Part shown: one piece after another, positions 8,160 through 17,500 of the stretch
How positions within the stretch are numbered: the first letter of the stretch is position 1
Layout of the letters: each line of letters starts with the position of its first letter
From: CAYWRZ01 sp964460845
Lineage (GTDB): Bacteria; Bacteroidota; Bacteroidia; Flavobacteriales_D; UBA2798
Assembly (NCBI GenBank): GCA_964460845.1
Contig: CAYWRZ010000010.1
Coordinates: 1-64,000 of the forward strand
Direction of reading: 5' to 3'
DNA: 64,000 bases
The notes under the pieces: model-generated
Database searches by the model: none
Seen by the model: only the letters and a program-made list of their open reading frames with translations
Told to the model about the DNA's origin: nothing
Program-made: the position numbers and the translations under genes

Positions 8160-8449
8160 GCTCTTTTTCTGAAATTATAGAAGAGAACAAGCTCGTGCTG
8201 GTCGATTTTTATGCCGACTGGTGTGGCCCCTGTAAAACGATGGCTTCGGTGCTCGAAGAGCTTAAAATGATAATGGGCGAAACGGTAGTGATATACAGGA
8301 GTAATGTGGATACAGAACCGTTGGTTTATACCTATGGGGTAGTCGCCATACCCACACAGTTGGTTTTTCATGAGGGTGAAATAAAATGGCGGCACACGGG
8401 TATAATGCGTGCAAATGAGCTAGCTTCGGTGTTAGAACGTTATACCTAA
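8156..8449 (+). CDS. Thioredoxin family protein
   Basis: A 97-residue thioredoxin-fold protein without signal peptide. The active site Asp-Trp-Cys-Gly-Pro-Cys-Lys is at about residues 21-27, and the cis-Pro is in Val-Ala-Ile-Pro-Thr (about 62-66). Length is close to classical thioredoxins (about 105). It overlaps the upstream DUF6132 gene by four bases. It is likely a cytosolic disulfide reductase, perhaps acting with the membrane partner. Confidence 0.9.
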   Translation: MSSFSEIIEENKLVLVDFYADWCGPCKTMASVLEELKMIMGETVVIYRSNVDTEPLVYTYGVVAIPTQLVFHEGEIKWRHTGIMRANELASVLERYT

Positions 8450-8550
8450 CGCCGCTATGAGAAAGAATAATTTTCGGCAAAGTCCTGAGAATGGAGTTGC
8501 AGGTCAGAGACGAATCCCGCTTTTTTTGAAACCCTAATCCGGACAGGCTG

Positions 8551-9240
8551 ATGCACGCCCAACCCTTACCTTTACATGACATTATCCGTTGGGATATCAA
8601 ATCCTGGTCTTGTATTTTACCTTATTGGGAAAAACAGGTAAACTGGAATACCGTGCAGCAGTGCCTTGAGCTGGGGGGGCGCGAAGGCGGACTTTCGCTT
8701 TGGCTGGCCTTGAAAGGGAAACAAACGGTATGCTCCGATTTGGAAGATGCCGAAACCCGTGCGGCGGCGCTTCACCGTAACTACAATGTACAGCACCTGG
8801 TGAGCTACCGCAATATTGATGCAACCCATATTCCGTACAGCGATTTTTTTGATCTGATAGTGTTCAAATCGGTTATTGGTGGCGTGGGTCGCAACGGAGC
8901 TATCGACAAGCAGCAGCAGGTATTTCGTGAAATCTATAAAGCGCTCAAACCCGGCGGTAAGCTTTTGTTTGCCGAAAACCTGAGCGCATCACCGTTGCAC
9001 CGCCAACTGCGCAAGCGCTTTGTGAACTGGGGCGATTCCTGGCGCTATGTGAACCTGCCTGAGCTACACGACTTCCTGTCGCCCTTCTCTTCGTTCGAAA
9101 TCAAAACCACAGGTGTGTCGGCTACTTTCGGAAGGAGTGAGGGGCAACGCAAATTGCTGGCTTCGGCCGATAAGCTGCTGTTTAATCACATTGCTCCTGC
9201 ACGCTGGAAATACATTGCCTACGGCGTAGCACAAAAATAA
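8551..9240 (+). CDS. Class I SAM-dependent methyltransferase
   Basis: A 229-residue protein with a Rossmann-type methyltransferase fold. Motif I is Leu-Glu-Leu-Gly-Gly-Arg-Glu-Gly-Gly (about residues 39-47), the acidic end of strand 2 is Cys-Ser-Asp-Leu-Glu (about 61-65), and motif IV/V is Phe-Asp-Leu-Ile-Val-Phe-Lys followed by Leu-Lys-Pro-Gly-Gly-Lys-Leu-Leu-Phe. Such proteins methylate small molecules or surface sugars; the substrate here is unknown. It starts about 100 bases after the thioredoxin gene and is followed at 14 bases by an unknown gene. Confidence 0.85.
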   Translation: MHAQPLPLHDIIRWDIKSWSCILPYWEKQVNWNTVQQCLELGGREGGLSLWLALKGKQTVCSDLEDAETRAAALHRNYNVQHLVSYRNIDATHIPYSDFFDLIVFKSVIGGVGRNGAIDKQQQVFREIYKALKPGGKLLFAENLSASPLHRQLRKRFVNWGDSWRYVNLPELHDFLSPFSSFEIKTTGVSATFGRSEGQRKLLASADKLLFNHIAPARWKYIAYGVAQK

Positions 9241-9254
9241 ATACCGCTTTTTTT

Positions 9255-9824
9255 ATGACTGCGATTGTACAGTTTACCGCACTCCGGTGGATGTTCGCTG
9301 AAGAAACATCCGAACTTTCCGTTTCACCCGCAGAAGATCCCTCGGTGTCGGATTGGGAACAGCTAATCGATTGGCTTAATAAAACTTATAAGCTCGAATA
9401 CAACGGACCCGATGAAGAGGCCGAGGCACTACCTAAAATCGATCGGGAAGAAGTGATGCGGCTGATGCGTGAAGGTGAAGAGTATGCAGGAGTAGAAATA
9501 CAGTTGGGAAATAGCATCCTCACAGCCGATTTGGACAATACCGATTACATGGTTTTTGAGCTTGAGTCGGGCGCAGTAAAATCGCAGGCTGAGCTCGATG
9601 AATTGCTCCTTTTTATGCAAGGGCTGGGTCGTGTTCTTCGGAAGGAAGTGACGCTTAACGATAACGCGCATTATTCTTATCCGCTGATTACCGTGTCCGA
9701 ATCGGGACAAAAAACCGAAGTGGCTTCGCCGCAGGAGCTCGATCGCGTGTCGGCAGTTATTCGTGAGGGCGCACAGACCCCTTCTTTGTGGCAACGTATT
9801 GCGGGCTGGTTTAAAAAATCGTAA
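9255..9824 (+). CDS. Protein of unknown function, acidic and soluble
   Basis: A 189-residue protein, no signal peptide and no membrane segment. Rich in Glu and Asp, with an Asp-Leu-Asp-Asn-Thr-Asp segment near the middle and a basic amphipathic end (Trp-Gln-Arg-Ile-Ala-Gly-Trp-Phe-Lys-Lys-Ser) that could touch a membrane. No family recognised. It follows the methyltransferase by 14 bases, probably in the same transcript. Confidence 0.6.
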   Translation: MTAIVQFTALRWMFAEETSELSVSPAEDPSVSDWEQLIDWLNKTYKLEYNGPDEEAEALPKIDREEVMRLMREGEEYAGVEIQLGNSILTADLDNTDYMVFELESGAVKSQAELDELLLFMQGLGRVLRKEVTLNDNAHYSYPLITVSESGQKTEVASPQELDRVSAVIREGAQTPSLWQRIAGWFKKS

Positions 9825-9878
9825 TTCGATCGGCCAATTACCCGAAGTTTTGTAGCTTCCGGCTTTCTTACATTTCTT

Positions 9879-10643
9879 ATGTCCCTGTCCAAACGCCGTT
9901 TTCTGCTCAGCTTCGCCGTATTGTTTACTGCTTTTTCGGTAAGCTTTATTTTCGAAGGTTCTAAAATAGCCGAGTGGCATACCTATGCGATGCAGCACCA
10001 CTGGGGACAGGTGCTTTGGTACCTGCTGCCTGTACTGCTTATCCTCTCGCTTTTTCATGGCGTTTCGCGTCTGCCTTTTGAGCTGGGTTTGGCTAAGGGT
10101 TTTTTCCGTGGAATTTTTTATGCGCTGGTACTTACCCTGCCCATGGGGCTGGGTTATCTGCTCATGAGCGAGGCACTCGATTCCGGAAAGGCCACGAGCG
10201 ACTTATGGATTTCAGCCACTAAGGCGGCCTTTGGGGAAGAGGTGTTTTTTCGTGCCTTTATTTTCGGGCAGTTGTTTTACCATGCCGGTTGGGGGTTTAT
10301 TCCTGCGGCGCTGGCCAATGCGCTTTTGTTTGGTGCCGGAGAGTTGTATCAGGCCCAAAACTTTTCAGCGTTTGCCCTGACGACTGTGGGAGCCGTATGG
10401 TTAGCCTGGCTTTTTGCCGAATGGAAAAAAAACCTTTGGCTGCTTATTTTTATCCACCTGCTGATGAATTTCTACTGGGAATTTTTTAGTATGGGTTCGC
10501 AAGAGGTCGGGGCAATTGAAGCCAACCTGCCCCGTTTTTTTACGCTTGTGCTTTCGGTGTTCGTCACGCTTAGGTTGCGCAGACAGTTACAGCACGGTGC
10601 CGCAATAAAGCGATCGAACCTTTGGGTAAATCGTGAAGAATAG
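9879..10643 (+). CDS. CPBP family intramembrane metalloprotease
   Basis: A 254-residue membrane protein with about seven helices. The CPBP (CAAX protease and bacteriocin-processing, Abi) motif Glu-Glu-x3-Arg is seen as Glu-Glu-Val-Phe-Phe-Arg-Ala (about residues 124-130), followed by a Phe-x3-His-type helix and, near residue 200, His-Leu-Leu-Met-Asn-Phe, which supplies the further conserved His and Asn. Family members cleave peptides or prenylated substrates in the membrane; the substrate cannot be inferred from neighbours. It lies 54 bases after the previous gene. Confidence 0.88.
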   Translation: MSLSKRRFLLSFAVLFTAFSVSFIFEGSKIAEWHTYAMQHHWGQVLWYLLPVLLILSLFHGVSRLPFELGLAKGFFRGIFYALVLTLPMGLGYLLMSEALDSGKATSDLWISATKAAFGEEVFFRAFIFGQLFYHAGWGFIPAALANALLFGAGELYQAQNFSAFALTTVGAVWLAWLFAEWKKNLWLLIFIHLLMNFYWEFFSMGSQEVGAIEANLPRFFTLVLSVFVTLRLRRQLQHGAAIKRSNLWVNREE

Positions 10644-10684
10644 GCTTAACTTTAAGAAACCGTATGCGCTTTAACTACTGAACG

Positions 10685-11065
10685 ATGAAAATTCCTGAGC
10701 ACTATCTGCCGGTAATGCCTTATCTGATTCTTAAAGAAGCAGAAGCATTCTCCCGTTTTCTTAAAACCGTTTTTGGCGCTACTGAGCAATTGATTGTACC
10801 CGGAGCCGAAGGGCGCGGTATTATGCACGGGGAACTGAAAATTCATAATGCCGTCATTATGTTTGCCGAGGCAGGCGAAAGCTGGGGCGAAAAAACAGCG
10901 GGAATGTTTATCTACGTTAAAAATGTGGACAAGGTGTACGAGGAGGCGCTTCGTCAGGGAGCGCGTAGCCTGCAGGCTCCTGAAAATAAAGACTATGGCT
11001 ATTCGGGTGGATTTGAAGATCCCTTCGGTAACCATTGGTGGATTGTACAGACGGAGAAAAAATAA
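10685..11065 (+). CDS. VOC family protein (glyoxalase/PhnB-like)
   Basis: A 126-residue protein with the two beta-alpha-beta-beta-beta halves of the vicinal oxygen chelate fold. It begins Met-Pro-Tyr-Leu-x-Leu-Lys-Glu-Ala (PhnB-like), has Gly-x-Ile-Met-His-Gly-Glu-Leu, Val-Lys-Asn-Val-Asp and ends with Glu-Asp-Pro-Phe-Gly-Asn-His-Trp-Trp, the common C-terminal signature. Substrate unknown. It is followed within seven bases by the next gene. Confidence 0.88.
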   Translation: MKIPEHYLPVMPYLILKEAEAFSRFLKTVFGATEQLIVPGAEGRGIMHGELKIHNAVIMFAEAGESWGEKTAGMFIYVKNVDKVYEEALRQGARSLQAPENKDYGYSGGFEDPFGNHWWIVQTEKK

Positions 11066-11071
11066 CTGAAT

Positions 11072-12061
11072 ATGAAAAGGCAGGTATCTACAAAATCGTT
11101 AACACTATTTCTTCTTCTTTTTTGCGCGACTCATTTTGCCTTTTCGCAGGATAAAAGAGAGGAAGTCTTTAAGCTTTCCATATCGGATCGGGATGGAGCC
11201 GATACCTCCGGTAATTTTTCTTTCCGTTTTTTCAGTCCGGATAAAACACCTGTCAATTCCGAGAACTGCAGCGTATTTTTGGATGATGTGCTACAGGAAC
11301 AGGCAGATGTACAACAGGGCGTAATGTACTGTCGTTTCGATCCCGGCGTTCATACCCTTCGGATAGAGACGCGCTGGTTTAATTCTGTGCGAATCGACTC
11401 GCTGGTTATTGCAGAAGGGAAGCATTACGCCGCAGAAATTCATTTTGTATCTAAAACTTTTGTGTTGCCCGAGATACACTTCGAATACGACAAGCCGGTC
11501 ATTTATCTGTATCCCGAAACGCCCACCGAAATAGAGGTAAAATTACATTTCGACGGACAGCTTGGATTTACCTGGCCTTCTTATGAGAACGGCTGGAAAG
11601 TCAACGCAAATCCGAATGGAGAGCTTTTCCAGCATGATAAAGCGTATCGTTACCTTTTTTGGGAGGGGGCTTCTCCGGTCGATTTAAGTGAAAAAGTATA
11701 TGCCCGGGGCAACGTGGTGAAAAAGGAGCAGGTGCCTTATTTTTTAGATTCTGTACTTACGATAATGGGCTTAAATTCTTTTGAGAAACAAGACTTTATT
11801 ACCTATTGGGTGCCGCAGTTAATCAGTTCCCAAAGGGTTTATCTTCATTTTCTTGAAAAGAAGGAATACCGGCAGATAGCGAGACTCGAAGTCGTGCCGG
11901 AACCTGATCGGGAAATACGAATTTTTATGTGCTGGAGAGCCCTGCAAGAGGAAGAAGAAATGACCCTGATAGTTCCGCAGCAGTTTGAACCCGAACCCGC
12001 CCGAACAGGATTTACACTGGTCGAATGGGGAGGTGCGCGTATTCCTTTTCGACCTCAGTAA
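11072..12061 (+). CDS. Secreted protein with a KPVIYLYPE motif, function unknown
   Basis: A 329-residue protein with an N-terminal signal peptide (residues 1-26, cleavage near Phe-Ser-Gln). The first 120 residues look like a beta-sandwich carrier domain with one Cys. The second part begins with the motif Lys-Pro-Val-Ile-Tyr-Leu-Tyr-Pro-Glu (about residue 140), then alternating strands with Trp-Glu-Gly and many aromatic residues; it recurs as a phrase in uncharacterised proteins, but I cannot name the family. It ends with Arg-Ile-Pro-Phe. It is probably cotranscribed with the VOC gene. The 216 bases after it hold no gene. Confidence 0.65.
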   Translation: MKRQVSTKSLTLFLLLFCATHFAFSQDKREEVFKLSISDRDGADTSGNFSFRFFSPDKTPVNSENCSVFLDDVLQEQADVQQGVMYCRFDPGVHTLRIETRWFNSVRIDSLVIAEGKHYAAEIHFVSKTFVLPEIHFEYDKPVIYLYPETPTEIEVKLHFDGQLGFTWPSYENGWKVNANPNGELFQHDKAYRYLFWEGASPVDLSEKVYARGNVVKKEQVPYFLDSVLTIMGLNSFEKQDFITYWVPQLISSQRVYLHFLEKKEYRQIARLEVVPEPDREIRIFMCWRALQEEEEMTLIVPQQFEPEPARTGFTLVEWGGARIPFRPQ

Positions 12062-12277
12062 CACCCTCATTCACACGATTCAAAGCCTTTAAATTTACAG
12101 GCTATGTATGGCCGGGTATCAAAACGTTTATCCGACCCAAAAAGACGCGATAATTGAAGAAAGGGCTTACAGCGTGGTTTAGCGCCTCTTCCGGGGAAAA
12201 AGATAATTTTAACCGCTGAAAATCACGCGGAATCCTCAAACTAATTCGTATCTTTAGTTCCCAAATTTTGAGGTAAA

Positions 12278-12838
12278 ATGGCAGAATGGTGGAATAGTCT
12301 GAGCAATTTCGAGCAGGTTTACTGGGGCATCGCAGCGTTGTCCACCCTCCTGTTTGTCATTATTATCGTGTTTACTTTTCTTGGCGGCGATGCGGAAGAC
12401 GCGACCGATATTGATTTTGACGAAGGTGCTTTTCACTTTTTTACTTTCCGCAACCTCGTTGGGTTTTTCACCGTGTTTTCATGGAGCGGAATAGCTTGCC
12501 TGCACTCCGGGCTGAGCACTACCCTTACCATTGTGATTTCGGTGGTTTGCGGTCTTGCCATGATGTTTGCCATGGCGGGGCTTTTTTACATGATGAGCCG
12601 TATGACGCAAACCGGTACCCTCAGGCTTACCAACGCCATTGGCGGAGTGGGAGAGGTGTACCTCCGTATAGGCCCTGCGCGTAGCAGCGTGGGTAAGGTT
12701 CAAATCAAGGTTCAGGGTACCCTGCGCGAAATCGACGCATTGACCGACGAGTCCGAAGAGCTTCTTTTCGGTCAGGTGGTGCGTGTCAAATCATTAATAA
12801 ACGATCAACTCCTATTAGTCGAAAAATTAACCTCCTAA
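12278..12838 (+). CDS. NfeD-like (YuaF-type) membrane protein, flotillin partner
   Basis: A 186-residue protein with three membrane helices (about residues 17-36, 57-75 and 82-106) and a C-terminal soluble OB-fold-like domain (about 115-183) with Gly-x-Gly-Glu-Val-Tyr and Gly-x-Val-Arg-Val-Lys-Ser. This layout, directly before a flotillin gene, is that of YuaF/NfeD-like proteins that assist flotillin assembly at the membrane. A TATCTTTA box at about 12255 may be its -7 element. It lies 19 bases before the flotillin gene. Confidence 0.75.
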   Translation: MAEWWNSLSNFEQVYWGIAALSTLLFVIIIVFTFLGGDAEDATDIDFDEGAFHFFTFRNLVGFFTVFSWSGIACLHSGLSTTLTIVISVVCGLAMMFAMAGLFYMMSRMTQTGTLRLTNAIGGVGEVYLRIGPARSSVGKVQIKVQGTLREIDALTDESEELLFGQVVRVKSLINDQLLLVEKLTS

Positions 12839-12857
12839 CTTTTTCAACACTACCTGC

Positions 12858-14408
12858 ATGAATTTCGAAAACGCACAATTTATTCTTATTGCCATTGCCA
12901 TCGCGGTCCTTTTCCTCGTGGCGATTTTTTTCCAATTGCTCAAGCGCTATAAGCGCTGCCCTTCCGACCAAATCCTCGTGGTGTACGGTAAGGTCGGCAA
13001 AGACAAGGAAGGCGGTCGTACCGCCAAATGTATCCACGGTGGAGCTGCTTTTGTATGGCCGGTTTTTCAGGACTGCGCTTTTCTCGATCTGCGGCCCATT
13101 GCCATCGAAGCCAACCTCACCAATGCGCTCAGCAAGCAGAATATCCGGGTCGATGTGCCTTCCCGTTTTACCGTGGGTATCTCTACCGAGCCCGGTATCA
13201 TGGAAAATGCGGCCGAACGTTTGTTAGGGCTTGATCATAAAAACGTATATGATTTGGCGCAGAACATTATTTTCGGTCAGCTTCGTTTGGTCATCGCCAC
13301 GATGGATATCGAGGAGATCAACAACAATCGCGATAAATTTCTGACCAACGTATCGGCCAACGTAGAAGCCGAGCTCAAAAAAATCGGTCTCAAGCTGATC
13401 AACGTAAACGTAACCGACATCAAAGACGAGTCGGGCTACATTGAAGCACTCGGTAAAGAAGCGGCCGCTAAAGCCATCAACGATGCACGCAGCAGCGTAG
13501 CCGAAAAAAACCGCGACGGTTCTATCGGTGAAGCCAATGCTGTACAGGAACAGCGTGTGCGTGTGGCCGAAGCCAACTCCAGGGCCAAGATTGGTGAAGC
13601 CAATGCCGATCAGGAACAGCGCGTAGAAATAGCCAATGCCGATGCCCGTGCCAAAATGGGTGAAGCCGATGCCCTTTCGACCGAAAGGATCCGCGTGTCG
13701 GAAGCCAATGCCAAAGCCGTAGAAGGAGAAAACCTTGCCCGTATCGACATAGCCCGTTCGGAGGCACTTCGTCGTGAAGCGGAAGCCGAAGCGCTGCGCA
13801 AAGCCATCGCCGCCGAAAAAGTGAAACAGGCGAAAGCCCTCGAAGAATCGTATCAGGCCGAGCAGGAAGCGGAGCTTGTACGTGCCCAAAGAGACAAAGC
13901 ATCGCGTGCAGCCGACATCATTGTACCGGCCGAAATTGAAAGACAAAAGGTTGAAATTGAAGCCGCCGCCGAGGCCGAACGCAAACGCATACACGCCAAA
14001 GGGGAAGCCGATGCGATTTTCCTCAAAATGGATGCCGAAGCAAGAGGTATCTACGAAGTACTGAGCAAGCAGGCCGAAGGTTTTGAAAAACTCGTGAAAG
14101 CAGCCGGCGACAACTCGCGCGATGCGGTGATGATTATGATCGCCGATAAGTTGCCCGAGCTCGTGAAAACACAGGCCGAAGCCATTAAGAACATCCGTAT
14201 CGATAAAGTGACCGTGTGGGATGGTGGCAACGGAGAAAACGGGAAAAACTCTACCGCCAATTTCGTGTCGGGGCTCTACAAATCAGTACCGCCGCTCGAA
14301 GAAATGTTTAACATGGCCGGTATGCAGCTACCCGGTTACCTGCGTTCCAAAACCGAGAACCCCGGTACCGAAGACAAAGGAACTACCGAAGCGGTAGAGG
14401 AAGCCTGA
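12858..14408 (+). CDS. Flotillin family protein (YuaG/FloT type)
   Basis: A 516-residue membrane scaffold protein. One N-terminal membrane segment (residues 7-28) is followed by a basic stretch and the SPFH/Band 7 domain (about 35-200), then a long Ala- and Glu-rich coiled coil (about 205-400) and a C-terminal part ending in a low-complexity Glu/Thr tail. Inside the coiled coil, 22-residue units recur about four times, each with Gly-Glu-Ala-(Asn/Asp)-Ala, typical of flotillins. Family members form membrane microdomains and influence fluidity and signalling complexes. Operon with the NfeD-like gene. Confidence 0.92.
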   Translation: MNFENAQFILIAIAIAVLFLVAIFFQLLKRYKRCPSDQILVVYGKVGKDKEGGRTAKCIHGGAAFVWPVFQDCAFLDLRPIAIEANLTNALSKQNIRVDVPSRFTVGISTEPGIMENAAERLLGLDHKNVYDLAQNIIFGQLRLVIATMDIEEINNNRDKFLTNVSANVEAELKKIGLKLINVNVTDIKDESGYIEALGKEAAAKAINDARSSVAEKNRDGSIGEANAVQEQRVRVAEANSRAKIGEANADQEQRVEIANADARAKMGEADALSTERIRVSEANAKAVEGENLARIDIARSEALRREAEAEALRKAIAAEKVKQAKALEESYQAEQEAELVRAQRDKASRAADIIVPAEIERQKVEIEAAAEAERKRIHAKGEADAIFLKMDAEARGIYEVLSKQAEGFEKLVKAAGDNSRDAVMIMIADKLPELVKTQAEAIKNIRIDKVTVWDGGNGENGKNSTANFVSGLYKSVPPLEEMFNMAGMQLPGYLRSKTENPGTEDKGTTEAVEEA

Positions 14409-14442
14409 AGACAGGAAAACGATTTTTTAAAATAGTTGTCAC

Positions 14443-14468
14443 GCACCCGGTTACTGCCGGGTGTGTGC
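14443..14468 (+). terminator. Hairpin after the flotillin operon
   Basis: CACCCGG (14444-14450), loop TTACTG, CCGGGTG (14457-14463), extended by flanking GC and GTGC. No clear T tract follows, so it may be a weak or factor-dependent terminator. Confidence 0.35.
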
Positions 14469-14518
14469 GTTAAGAGAGGGGGGGAGTGACCGGTCGTTTC
14501 TTACACCGGTGTTTTTTA

Positions 14519-14526
14519 TAACTTTG
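14519..14526 (+). promoter_or_regulatory. -7 box (TAACTTTG) before the propeller-cyclase gene
   Basis: Exact TAnnTTTG box, 20 bases before the ATG at 14547, placing transcription start shortly before the start codon. No clear TTTG -33 box is visible, so activation may need a regulator. Confidence 0.45.
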
Positions 14527-14546
14527 GCTCAGGGGAGCGAAATGCC

Positions 14547-17500
14547 ATGAAAAAATTACCCGTACTGTTTTTTCTCTGTGCTTATTTTACAGGCATCTGC
14601 CTTTTTGCACAGCCCCGTCAAATTCGTTTTCAGCACCTTAATATTCACAACGGACTATCTCAAAGTCAGGTCAACGACATTCTACAGGATCAGACGGGAT
14701 TTATCTGGATAGCCACGCAAGACGGACTCAACCAGTACGACGGCAATCGCGTGCGGGTTTTTAAAAAAGAGCCGCAGGATAACCGAAGCCTGTCCAACAA
14801 CTTTATTAATTGTCTTTACGAAGACAAATCGGGCGCTATCTGGGTGGGGACAAATGGTGGTGGACTCAATCGTTTTGATCCCAAAATCGGATCCTTTACC
14901 CGTTATCCTTTTTCCGAATCGTACCGCATCATTAACGACATAGCCGAAGATTCGGCGGGTAATTTTTGGATAGCTACGCAAAACGGAGGGCTCTGTCGTT
15001 TCGATCAGCTCAGCGGCGAAGTATTTCCTTATCTCGACAAGGGAATGCCCTCTCAAAATGTGCAGGTCCTTTATGTGGATAAAAGCGGGAATCTGTACGC
15101 CGGCTCGGCCGCTAACGGATTGTTTGTTTATAATAACACTACCGATCGCTTTGAAATGGCTTTTGCCACCAGTGCGGTGTGGTGTATAACCGAAGATAAC
15201 CAGGGCATATTATGGGTGGGTATTGCACGCGGACTGTTGGGGCTTAAGCTCGATAAAAATCCCGTTACGCCTGAGGTTACAGGCCAATACACTGCCGCTC
15301 ATTTTTTTCCTTTTGCCGGAAGCGCCGTACGATCCGTATATGTAACCTCTGGAAACTTGCTGGTAGTAGGCACCACCGGAAATGGCATTTACCTGGCCGA
15401 TCTTAATGCCGAAAAAATTCGTTTTGTCAATTATGCGCACAGCGAGTTTGTCACATACAGCCTGAGCGATAACCACGTATTCTGTCTTTTTGAAGATCGC
15501 GGCCGTTCTATATGGGCGGGCACCAATAACGGACTTAGCTTTTTTGATCCGCTCAAGCAGGTGTTCGAGCATTTTACCTTTCAGATCGACAATCCGGTGC
15601 ATAGCCTCAACGATAAGAACGTATGGTGTATCTACGAAGATGCGCAGCAGGTACTTTGGGTCGGCACACGGCAGGGGCTTAACCGCGTCGATCGCAAGCA
15701 CAACAAAGTATATCGGTACAACCACAAAGCCAATAACCTGAATAGCCTCAACAACAACAGCATACAGTCGGTGTACATCGATTCGCGGGGTATTCTTTGG
15801 GCCGGTGCGGTAGATGGACTTTTCAGGGTGCAGCTTTCGTCCGATCTTAAAACGGCACGTTTTATTCCGGAAGCATACAGGAACGACCTTACCGAATCGA
15901 GCGACAACCGGGTGTATCAGATTTTCGAAGATTCGGCCGGATACCTGTGGGTCGCTTCGCGCGAAGGACTCGGCTATTTTCATCCGCTTAGCGGCGATAA
16001 GCAGTTTTACCGCCACAATCCTTCCGATCCGAACAGTCTGCCCGCTAACATTGCCCGTAACATATTTCGCGATCACAAAGGACGAATGTGGATTGCCTGC
16101 GACGGAGAAGGAATAGCGAGGGTAAATGTAGAATCGAAAGCCGGAAAAAAAACGTTGAAATTTTATCCTTATCTCGATGCCCTGCGACACAGCGACGAAG
16201 ATGCGGATCTGCTGGTAACCAGCATTTGGCAAGAAAAAAACGGCTTGTTTTGGATCGGAACCTATGGCAGCGGACTTATTTGTTTCGATCCCGAATCGGG
16301 CAAAACGCTTCGCCGTTATACCGAACGCGACGGATTGCCTAATAACGTGATATACGGTGTGCTGGGTGATGAGGCGGGTAACCTTTGGATGAGCACCAAC
16401 CACGGACTTTCCCGCTTTGTGCTGAACCGTCAGAAATTTATAAACTACCTTGAAAAAGACGGACTTCAAAGTAACGAGTTCAATATCGGAGCGTATTTCA
16501 GAAGCGCATCGGGCGAGCTCTTTTTTGGCGGGATAAACGGATTTAATGCATTTTATCCTTCGCAGCTTACCGCCAATAAAGTGCCACCTTATGTAGCGAT
16601 TACCGACGTGCTGCTGTTTAACAAGCCCCTTTCGCGACAGATAATTCACACCGGCGACTTTACACTCGGCTACCGTGAAAACAACCTGACTATTAAATTT
16701 TCTGCGCTTCATTATTCCAATCCTTCCAACAACCGTTACCGCTATATGATGGAGGGACTCGATGAAGATTTTGTAGAAGCCGGAACCCTTAGCGAAGCGC
16801 ATTACAATAAGATTCCTCACGGCACGTATAAATTCAGGGTTTACGCCTCCAATAGCGACGGTGTATGGTCTGATTTACCCGCCGAGCTGCTTATTCGTAT
16901 TACGCCCCCTTTTTGGGCGACCTGGTGGTTTCGCGGCCTGTTGGTAATGCTGGTATTGGGCGGGTTTATCGCCTTCAACCAGGCCCGGGTACGCGCGATT
17001 AAAAAACAAAAACGCCGTCTTACCGAGCAGGTAACCCAGCGAACCTGGGAAGTAATGCAGCAGAAAGAGAAAATCGAACAGCAGAAAAAAACCATCGAAG
17101 AAGAAAAAAATAAGGTGGACAAACTGCTGCTTAATATTCTTCCCGAAGAAACGGCCGAGGAATTAAAATCCAGGGGAAAAGCTTCGGCCCGAAGTTACAG
17201 GCAGGTTACCGTAATGTTTACTGATTTCGTAGGCTTCACCAAAATTGCCGAACGGATGCGTCCTACCGATTTGGTGGCCAAGCTCGATTCGTATTTTATT
17301 GCTTTCGACGGTATCATTCAGAAATATAACCTGGAGAAAATAAAAACGATAGGAGACTCCTATATGTGCGCGGGCGGAGTGCCCATTCGCAGTAAAAGTA
17401 ACCCGATCGATACCGTGCTGGCCGCGCTTGAAATACAACGGTATATGCAGGAGCTCAGGGAAAAATCAGACGCATCGCAGGAAGAAGAATGGGACTTGCG

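Noticed and set aside
15210..16820. Long open frame on the reverse strand inside the propeller-cyclase gene
   Set aside because: It is opposite a gene with clear repeats and domains; its product is basic, repeat-like and without recognisable motifs, as expected for an antisense shadow.
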